Shown: one piece after another, positions 56,254-64,000 of the stretch
Position numbering within the stretch: position 1 is the stretch's first letter
How the letters are laid out: every line of letters begins with the position of its first letter
Assembly (NCBI GenBank): GCA_016806645.1
Contig: JACSYO010000016.1
Span: 1 to 64,000 of the forward strand
DNA length: 64,000 nt
DNA from: Ophiodon elongatus
Lineage: Eukaryota > Chordata > Actinopteri > Perciformes > Hexagrammidae
Reading direction: 5' to 3'
Notes under the pieces: generated by a model
What the model was told of the DNA's origin: nothing
Databases searched by the model: none
The model's input: the letters and a program-made list of their open reading frames with translations, nothing else
Position numbers and translations under genes: made by a program

Positions 56254-57138
56254 CAGTGGATATAAAACGTCTACACACCCCTGTTAAAATGCCAGGTGTT
56301 TGGGATGTAAAAAACATGAGACAAAGATAAATCATGTCTGAACTTTTTCCACCTTTTTAATGTGATTTTTAATGTGAACAATTCAATTGAAAAACAAACT
56401 GAAATCTTTTAAGGGGAAAAATATAAAACTTACAATAACCTGGTTGCATAAATACACACACCCTTAAACTAATACTTTGTTGAAATACTTGATTTTATTA
56501 CAGCACTCAGCACTGACTGACTCTGCTGTTTTATTACAGCACATGAGTTTTATTACAGCACATGAGTTTATGGGATATAAACATTTTTGCCGGGCTTGGA
56601 TGTTTTTCTTGGAAAGAAAAGGCTTCCGTCTTTCCAGCCCCACCCCATAGCCCAAACATATGAAGAATACTGGAGATTGTTGTCACATGTAGTACGCAGC
56701 CAGTACGCAGCCAGAATTTCCTGCAACTCCTTTAATGTTGCTGTAGGCCTCTTAGAAGCCTCCCCGACCAGTTTTCTTCTCATGTTTTCATCAATCTTGG
56801 AGGAACGTCCAGTTCTTGGTGATGTCACTGCTGTGCCATAATTTGTCTACTTGATGATGACTGTATTCACTGTGTTCCATGGTATATTTAATACCTTGGA
56901 AATTCTTTTGTACCCTTCTCCTGACTGATACCTTTCAACAATGAGATCCCTCTGATGCTTTGGAAGCTCTCTCCATGGCTTTTGCTGTAAGATGCAACTA
57001 AGAAAATGTCATGAAAATCCTACTAGAACAGCTGAACTTTATTTGGGATTAATCAGTCACTTTAAATTATGTGTGTACTGACTACTATTTAACATGAGTT
57101 TGAATGTGATGATGTGTGTAGACTTTTTATATCCACTG
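56254..57138 (-). mobile_element. Tc1-like DNA transposon, internally deleted
   Basis: The ends are CAGTGGATATAAAACGTCTA and, inverted, CAGTGGATATAAAAAGTCTA, flanked by TA (56252-56253 and 57139-57140). On the - strand, MTSPRTGRSSKIDENMRRKL and KRPTATLKELQE form the second helix-turn-helix of a Tc1 DNA-binding domain (56828-56700). The catalytic DDE part is missing, and further - strand sequence (GERYQKNSK-like, about 56900) holds the N-terminal HTH in a different state. At 885 bp it is about half the length of a full Tc1. Confidence 0.88.
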
Positions 57139-57288
57139 TAACTGTAGAAAAGACAAGTTAAATATGGTAATGCTGTTAGTGTTACTTTTATGTTAAATTC
57201 CAATATATATCTGTCTGAAGTTAAAAACACGAAATATTAAACAAAGGCAAATTCTAACTTCATAAATTGGGGTTTAGCAGACCATGCT

Positions 57289-57400
57289 GTAATAATAATA
57301 ATAATAATAACAATAATAATATATTTTAGTTATATAGTGCTTTTCAAAATTCTCAAAGACACTTTACAAACATTAAAATCATCATAAAAGAGCTATGCAC
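57289..57400 (-). repeat. Retroposon-type 3' tail with (ATT)n, copy 2
   Basis: An (AAT)n run followed by TTAGTTATATAGTGCTTTTC and ACACTTTACAAACATTAAAA, homologous to 14904-14990. Confidence 0.55.
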
Positions 57401-58285
57401 TAAAAAGGGTTGTGAAGGGTTTTGAAAGCATCTTCTGTTAGCCTGTTTGCTGTTAATCCAGCAGAGATCAGATTAAGGGATTAGAAATCAGGAGGACCTT
57501 GGCTGAATGGCCAGACAGACAGGAAGGTATTGGGGTCATGTCATTGGGGCTGGTGTCTGGCATGGATCATGGACAGAGCACTGAGAGGTAGACCTGGAGG
57601 GATTTTACTCTCCTCTATAGGCAGAAGAACTTGTTACAGGAATACGATGGCTGAGGAAGCCTTTAAACATAAAAGGGCCTTGAACCCGACTGTGGAGGGC
57701 TACTGCTGGTTAGAGTTTTTTCACAGATGTAAGATACGTTCAAAACAGTCAGGTTAAGAGCTGTTTATTAAAACGTTTGAGTACTGCCATGTTTTTTCTG
57801 GTTCGTGGTTAGTTGAATTTTAATGGCATCAATACAAGGCGTCTGAAAAATCCAATATCTGCCTGTAGGAGCCATTAGTTATGTCTGTGTATTATATGTT
57901 TGAATGTGGAGCCTATCTCAGGTTGACCACGGGTGGCAGTGTGTGTTAGTGTGGCAGGTAGTTTATATCTGGGGCACAGGTGCAACTGACAGATGTAATG
58001 ATGCATGGGTGACGGGGAGATCGCACGGTTTTTACCGCAAACAAGACACACCAGAGGGAGACCAGGAAACTAATAGATATCAAGTTGTATTGTCAGTTGT
58101 GAACTGTAATCAAACGGGAACCTCACCCAAAGATACGAACGGCCTGGAATCTCTTTGTAAAAGCGAGTAAGGTACAGGATCTTCTCCCGCACCCAGCCGA
58201 GTGGCTAGTCACGGAAATCAGTCACTATACTGCCCTTCTCCAAACTACTCAGGGAATCATCCAAACTGACCTGGTAACCAAACAC
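57401..58285. other. No gene recognised; unresolved open frames
   Basis: Frames at 57530-57757 and 57904-58170 are open. One + frame near 58130 reads KIRTAWNLFVKAS, and VVNCNQTG occurs nearby in another frame, faintly like a THAP zinc finger, but the cysteine spacing and the AVPTF motif could not be shown. I do not call a gene. Confidence 0.3.
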
Positions 58286-58289
58286 GAGT

Positions 58290-58565
58290 GACGAAGTGAA
58301 TCTGGTAGCAGCAGCGAACTGTCTATCACCTTGTAGCCCCGCCCTAATGCATCCCCTGCTTTATGGTCTGTTTGACTCTAAATGGACCATAATTTACTAA
58401 ATGAACATCATGCTGTATTGAAGAAGACTTGAAACTAGAGATTGAGACCATAAACTCATGTTTACAATGTTTACTGAGGGAATAAATCAAGAGAGAAGTA
58501 GAGTCATTTTCTCATAGACTTCTATACAACCTGACTTCTTTTTGCAACCAGAGGAGTCACAAATA
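58290..58565 (-). repeat. Dispersed repeat family C, copy 1
   Basis: The stretch AATTTACTAAATGAACATCA, TGCTGTATTGAAGAAG, GAGACCATAAACTCATG and ACTGAGGGAATAAATCAAGA is the reverse complement of 61940-62075 in the second copy. It ends at GCAACCAGAGGAGTC, just short of the CTCF-like motif found in copy 2. Confidence 0.85.
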
Positions 58566-60034
58566 CATTTAATTGAAAAACCAGGACCATAGTGAATTAC
58601 GGTTCTTCAAAGATATACCTAAACATCCCTGACAGTCTGTGCAGAGAAGGGTGTCATGGGTAAACGCAGAGGCTTACATACATACCTATGTTAACAGTAA
58701 ATAGACTGCCCTTATTTAGCATTTTTCAACTTCAAGCCTAATTCGTATGATTCATCAAGTTGCGATGACAAAACCATGCAAAGAGTTCTTGTGAGAGATC
58801 AAGGGAGGCAGTGGGATGCAGCCATTAGGAGGCTATGTAACTGGCTGCTTACAGCCTGAACACTCCATCACTGTACCCAAACCATGAACTCAGCCCTATC
58901 TGTGTTGTTTTGAATGTAACGAGAGGCAGCTTTTCAAGGGGATGGGAGGGAAGTGAAAGTCTACAAGCCAAGAAGCTTTGGAAACTGCCCAAACAGCATG
59001 TGCATGCCAACAACTGTACTTTTGTCTAAATGGAGCACTGTACTTACCTTACCAGTGCTGTAAAGGCACCCACAGACTGGAGTTGGCTCACTTGGCCTTG
59101 TCCTCCATGAGTATGTTCCCATAGCATTCATCATGGACTCTTCTCCCTGGTGGTCCTGCTCGATCCGGCATTGCCTCAGTCTAGGTGAACATTTCCAAGG
59201 TTTTCTGGCATAAGATAAACTAAACTTTGATTAAGAACACACCTCCAAACGCATTCAGATTATGTCCGAATCCAGTTGTTGACTGCAGTTCACACTTGGC
59301 ATCATAGCGTATATTCAAGGTATGGATGTCTGACTATATGTTTACCCAATTTGATTGACAGGTGTTGAGGGTTTTCTTCCTACCACCGGCACTTTTACAG
59401 GAGCAATGTGTCACCTGCTGCAAGCACACATGCAGACTTTCCGATGCACACAGTGTCAGGTTGGTCCAGCTGTGAGCCAGGCAGCGCTTCTATTTTCAGC
59501 AGTGTGGGATCAGGCCTCCATAGTGTCAACAGGTGGACAGGCTAACCAGCAGCATGACATTCAGTAGCCTCCCCTGCTTCCTCCTTACTTCTGTCACTCA
59601 AAGGGTTTCCCAGAGATAGTGCACTTACCTTACTGTTCAGCCCAACACATACATACGTACATACATACGTACATACATACACATACATTTCACACTGTGG
59701 CTACACAGGCAATACCTTCTCATAGTGGATATATTTCCTTTATTTTGGTTCATCTTTTCAGGTGACATAATGGTGATAAAAAGATGTAACACCAACCTTT
59801 TCATTGAAAGTCCAATGAGGAATGAAGGTTTGTGTTTCTCTGCTATGTGCTGAGGAGCTTTGTGATGTCCAAACCCTTGAGCATATAGTATTCTATGCTT
59901 GTTTTCTCTTTTACTGAGATCACAGTAAAATATTCCTCATATGATCTCACTGATATCAGATTATTTCATTCCTTGTGTCCAGAGACTGAAGGATTAATAT
60001 GAAATCTTTAGCTTTGGACTCATAGGGGAGAGTC
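58566..60034. other. No gene seen
   Basis: Unique-looking sequence with one (ACAT/ACGT)n microsatellite at 59646-59690. The frame at 59355-59567 has no recognisable domain. Confidence 0.5.
59646..59690. repeat. (ACAT)n microsatellite with ACGT variants
   Basis: A tetranucleotide run in which every second or third unit is ACGT. Confidence 0.93.
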
Positions 60035-60037
60035 CAC

Positions 60038-60320
60038 CACTGTGGCTCAGTGGTGAGCAGGGTCATCCTTCAATCAGAGAATTGGTGGTTCGATCCTCGG
60101 TTCCACTAACATATGTTGATGTGTCCTTGATCAAGACGCTTAACCCCTAATGTCTCCCGTAGCTTTGTCTACGGTGTGTGAATGTTGTATGAACTTTAGC
60201 TACTACCTAAGCCACTGCCATCAGTGTGTGAATGGGTGAATGATGTCATGTAGTGTTAAAGGGTTTTGAGTGGTTTGAAGACTAGAAAAGATCTATACAA
60301 GTACAGGTCCATTTACCATA
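60038..60320 (+). mobile_element. tRNA-derived SINE, copy 3
   Basis: The best preserved copy. A-box TGGCTCAGTGG is at 60042-60052, B box GGTTCGATCCT at 60087-60097, the body includes GTGTCCTTGATCAAGACGCT, and the 3' end is GATCTATACAAGTACAGGTC then CATTTACCA. It lies between unique sequences. Confidence 0.9.
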
Positions 60321-61000
60321 GGTTCTTCATCTGCACAGAGCCTGTAATGAGAACAACAAGGACTGCTGTAGTATAAACATGCATTTGAGTTGGTGGGAGT
60401 GACACTGAATTCCTAGTTGTAGGTATTATAGTCCTCTAAACGAACCAAGAAACCTTTTTTTTTCAACCTCCAAGCTTTATGAATCTCAGTTTTGTATCAC
60501 AGTTTTAGTCTATTTAGAGGCTTTGAGGTTACAAGAAAACAGCTGTTGGGGAGAGGATAACTTTTTTTATTTCTCCATCCACACTTGATCTTTTTCCTAC
60601 AAAGTTTTGCGGCTCTGCCTCAACATCAACATCACACTATTTACGCCTTTGTGTCCGACCAACAAGTCTCACATGGTCACCAGAGGTTTGTGTCAGTTAA
60701 ATGTAAACACAGGTTTTGTTGACATATTCCCAGCAGTGGAAGAAGATCCATTACTTAAAGTAACTGTGAGGAACTTTTAGCTGGTTCTGAACCAGTCTCA
60801 CTTTAATCCTGGTCCTCTCTGTGATCTACATCTGTAAATAAGACCATCAGGGAGAAGATGGTTTGTTTCTATATAGTTATTCTTAATGCCCCTCATCGGT
60901 GCCACTGGGGCGGATTCTGGTGAAACCAGATGACATCATGCAGGTTCACCAGAAACTCCTTCAGCTCAGAGTCCAGCAGGGCCTCCAGCAGAGACCAGTC
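60321..61000. other. No gene seen
   Basis: No exon or repeat recognised. Confidence 0.5.
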
Positions 61001-61002
61001 CT

Positions 61003-61122
61003 CCGTGGACAGACCCAGATCCGTCTTTACTGCTGTGGATAGACCCAGATCCAGTTTCACTGCTGTGGACAGACCCAGATCCGGTTTCACTTCCGTGGAC
61101 AGACCCAGATCCGGCTTTGCTG
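61003..61122. repeat. 30-bp tandem repeat, four copies
   Basis: Units of GTGGACAGACCCAGATCCGG plus TTTCACTGCT with small variants. The 30-bp period keeps both strands open (VDRPRSGFTA one way, KPDLGLSTAV the other). No flanking splice signals or coding context support a protein. Confidence 0.93.
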
Positions 61123-61700
61123 GAGTCTTGGACCAGACATCAACGCTCTGGATGAAGATCTAGAGCTCAGTGCCCTGCAGGAGCATCTCCTCCTCTGGCC
61201 AGGAGCTGAGCTTCACCTCGCTGCTCCGTCGGTCCCTGCTGGGAGCCAACACCGACACTGTGAAAATACTCCACTACAAGTAAAATCCTGCATTCAAAAA
61301 CGTACTTAAAAGTAAAGATGTAGGTAAAGCATTATCAGAAAAGTGTTTTTAAAGTATCATAAGTTGAAGTATTAATTATGCTATTGATTATGATCATGCT
61401 GCATTAATGTGTAATTAATGCATCATATTCTATAAGATGTAGCCTCGCTGTCCTTGGATGGTTTGATTAGAATGTCCTGCTGTAACATAGATGTCACTGC
61501 ATCTGCACACTATAAAAAGCATAGTATTTTTGCAGAAAATGAGCATGTGCAAAGCTTGCACTTTCAAAACAGCCAGAGTTCCAGTACAGGAACAGGTAAC
61601 AGGTTAAAACAGCATTTATTTGTTAAAATACCTGTTCACCCATGTAAATGATGACTCTTTTTGGTCAGGAGAAAGGCAGACATATTGAATAGTGTGATGT
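61123..61700. other. No gene seen
   Basis: No recognisable feature. It is inferred to lead into repeat family C, whose start is uncertain. Confidence 0.4.
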
Positions 61701-62245
61701 CATTATAGCGCCACAAAACCTCCTATGAAGGAAGTCAAGGTGGGTGGTTGGTTCATCAAAGTGTGTGACAGAGATGAACCTCCTGCTCTCAAAAGTGAAG
61801 CCAATGCTGAAGTGTATTCTTACATTCTCTCTCCTGACCACCAGGGGGCGACTCCTCTAGTTGTTTAGAAGTCAAAGCTTCATGTGTTAAAGCTGCATTC
61901 TCTCTCCTGACCACCAGGGGGCGACTCCTCTGGTTGTTTAGAAGTCTAAGAGAAAACGACTACTTCTCTTGATTTATTCCCTCAGTAAACATTGTAAACA
62001 TGAGTTTATGGTCTCAATCTCTAGTTTCAAGCCTTCTTCAATACAGCATGATGTTCATTTAGTAAATTATGGTCTGAGAGTTGTGCTTTCATCTTACAAC
62101 ATGTGTATTTTCATTTTGTTTGCTTAAAATTGTCTTTTCACCCTCTCATGTCCGTTCTGGTTGCAAAAAAACAAGATGGAGACCAAATGCCAAACTCGAG
62201 GCTTCAAACTAGGAGTCCACAGATCAATGGGTGACGTCACGGTGA
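61700..62245 (+). repeat. Dispersed repeat family C, copy 2, with duplicated segment
   Basis: The longer copy of the family at 58290-58565. A segment of about 73 bp is tandemly duplicated: CATTCTCTCTCCTGACCACC then AGGGGGCGACTCCTCT at 61824 and again at 61897. The right part contains ACCAAATGCCAAACTCGAGG and ends TGGGTGACGTCACGGTGACT. It has the size of a MITE, but terminal inverted repeats were not found. Confidence 0.75.
61838..61923 (+). promoter_or_regulatory. Two CTCF-like motifs in tandem
   Basis: CCACCAGGGGGCG occurs at 61838-61850 and 61911-61923, 73 bp apart and in the same direction. It matches the core of the vertebrate CTCF site. Binding is not shown; the motif is part of a repeat, so many genomic copies may carry it. 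Confidence 0.4.
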
Positions 62246-63545
62246 CTACATACAGTCTAAATTATGATCGCTAGTATTAGTATTTATCTTATTTATTTAC
62301 TTAAATACAAAATATAAATAAAGTTATTTATTTATTATAGTATTTGATGACACATTTTTAATTAGTACAAATTACATTAGCCCATACAGTCGTACTTGAG
62401 AAGTACTCTCTGACTGCAAGCTGCCATGCATATCTACTGTCTTCCCTTTGTGACATGATCACTGTGCCCGGGCCATGTGTGGGTGAAAGGCTGATTTTAG
62501 TTGGTATGCGTGTGGGTGTTTGAGGGGGCTGAGCATGAATGTGTAAAAATATAAACGCCTACTACAATATGCCTTCCAGAACAGACTTGTACTTCCATGA
62601 CTGGAGGTCATGTGATTCCTCCCCTCTCCCCATAACAAAAGTATGGACAGTGTGGACTGTCAAGGACATTTGTGTTGATCCTGTCTTCATGTGTTCACAG
62701 TTTAATGGTTCTTTCCTTTACCCTTAAGCAACATGTCAGTTAACTTATTGTTATTACTTATTAGCTATTTCCAATGTGGATGGGTCAACAGCATGTGACC
62801 AGGAAATAAGAGACCACTGTTTGTTTCCTGTTTTCTACCAACAGTCATTCACTTTTCACACATGATCAGGATGATTTTTCTGAAATGAAACAAGCATTTC
62901 TGTACTTAAACCTAATCAAACCTTAACCACACTGTGGCAGATAAAAAAAGTAGTATTATACATGACATTAGTTTGTTAATACTGATACATCAACGTGTAA
63001 GCAGCATTTTACTGTTGTTGCTGCTCGAGGGGCAGCTAGTTTTAAATACTTTATATGATCAATTATCAATCATAACTGAAACTTCTATGTTGCACATCTA
63101 TTTAGCACTTAAAGGTCTTATTCTGAATGCTTTCTACATAGTTTAGCCCATACAAGAGTAGTAGTTTTTCCTGCACCTGGAAAAATGATATCTACATGTC
63201 TGATATTGGTCATAAGTTAGTTGGGGTTTAATCAGGTTTTGAGTTTTGATTATAGGTTGGAAGATTGCATTTAGGAAGGAGGATGTAATGTATCATGTGC
63301 GAGTGTAAACTCATCTGACTTCTGGTATGTTCATGTGTAGACGGATGTATTAAGATTGTTTCTAAACCATATACAAGAGTAAGCTTTGGTGTGAGAAAAT
63401 CAACCACCCCTCCCAAAAAAAGCAAACATGGATGCAGTGAAAAGGACAATGTCAATTTGACAGCTGCTTCACTGCCATCATTTTATATGTAATTATTTCA
63501 ATAGTCGATCGTAGAACAATGAGCTCCCACATCATACAAATACAT
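62246..63545. other. No gene seen
   Basis: AT-rich sequence with no recognisable exon or repeat. Confidence 0.5.
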
Positions 63546-63548
63546 TGT

Positions 63549-63830
63549 CGGGGCAACAGTGTGAGCAGGGTCGTCCTTCAATCAGAGGATCGGTTCTATC
63601 CCGTGTCCATGTCGACGTGTCTTTGGGTAAGACACTTAACCCCAAAATTGCACCTGTATGTGTGAATGTGTGTGAATGTTATCTACTCGTGATGGGCAGG
63701 TGGCACCTTAGCTCCTCCCATCAGGGTGTGAATGGGTGAATGATGTCATGTAGTGTTAAAGAGCTTTGAGTGGTCGGAAGACTAGAAAAGATCTATACAA
63801 GTACTGACCATTTACCATTTACCATTACCA
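63549..63830 (+). mobile_element. tRNA-derived SINE, copy 4
   Basis: The head is damaged (GGGCAACAGTGTGAGCAGGG for the A-box region and CGGTTCTATCC for the B box), but the body (GTGTCTTTGGGTAAGACACT, CCTCCCATCAGGGTGTGAAT, TGATGTCATGTAGTGTTAAA) and the 3' end (GATCTATACAAGTACTGACC, then CCATTTACCATTTACC repeats) are clear. Confidence 0.85.
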
Positions 63831-64000
63831 TTGTGCATTAGCACATCCCAACCAACTATACCACTGCTGTGAGCCAGGCTGACATTATTCCACCACAGCT
63901 TAAAGCATTACAATGACCTTGACAAGGAGATGTTAAAAATGCCAAACATAGCACCTTTTAGTTGTACTGGACATGAACCCATGTATCTCCTCTGATATGC
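63831..64000. other. No feature seen to window end
   Basis: Short unique-looking sequence after the SINE. Confidence 0.5.

Noticed and set aside
57904..58170. THAP-like zinc finger frame
   Set aside because: Only weak local resemblance; the C2CH spacing and AVPTF box could not be shown.
60893..61163. Repeated DRPRSGFTAV-type protein
   Set aside because: Open frames on both strands come from a 30-bp tandem repeat with no coding context.

Overview
The window is a piece of vertebrate nuclear DNA, almost certainly from a spiny-rayed teleost fish. It has intron-split genes with GT-AG junctions, AT-rich spacers, microsatellites, and a dense mix of fish-type mobile elements: L2/CR1-like, RTE (Rex3-like), L1-like and I-like LINEs, tRNA-derived SINEs, hAT, Tc1, Harbinger and piggyBac DNA transposons, and LTR elements. 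Nothing suggests bacterial, plasmid or phage DNA. I read repeat family names from motifs and termini only; no search was run.

The one clear host gene occupies about 7.1-19.2 kb on the + strand. Seven exons encode the last three and a half CUB domains and the stop codon of a secreted multi-CUB protein, best explained as the 3' end of cubilin (cubn), the endocytic receptor for intrinsic factor-B12. Splice phases fit exon by exon (phase 1 between domains, phase 0 inside them) and a poly(A) signal follows. The first 7.1 kb is presumably intron. The gene's introns carry many insertions: an L2-like LINE tail 9 bp after one splice donor, a tRNA-SINE, and a 2.77-kb hAT element with terminal inverted repeats, target duplication and a decayed ZBED-type transposase in the last intron.

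From 19.2 to 35.2 kb the sequence is a mobile-element graveyard. In order it holds trinucleotide repeats, an L2-like LINE broken by a 22-bp minisatellite and by an opposite-strand LINE, an I-like LINE split by a second L2-like LINE, a solo LTR swollen by a 10-bp repeat, a hAT tip, an L1-like RT fragment, a promoter-like GC-richer patch and an almost complete but decayed RTE/Rex3-like LINE. At 36.0-37.9 kb on the - strand lies a broken, intron-containing copy of a fish-type gene with an N-terminal SAM-like module and a C-terminal HECT ubiquitin-ligase domain.

From 39 to 64 kb come another L2-like LINE, a Gypsy pol remnant interrupted by a solo LTR, two Harbinger 5' ends in opposite orientation, a - strand L2-like LINE interrupted by a second copy of the first solo LTR family, a piggyBac-like and a Tc1-like element, further SINEs, and a repeat family carrying two CTCF-like motifs. 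Two possible first exons (about 44.2 and 54.0 kb) are the only hints of a second host gene and are weak.

I found no new coding system. The most informative observations are insertion histories readable to the base: three solo LTRs with perfect 5-bp target duplications, the hAT, piggyBac and Tc1 boundaries, nested LINEs, and several repeat arrays grown inside older elements.
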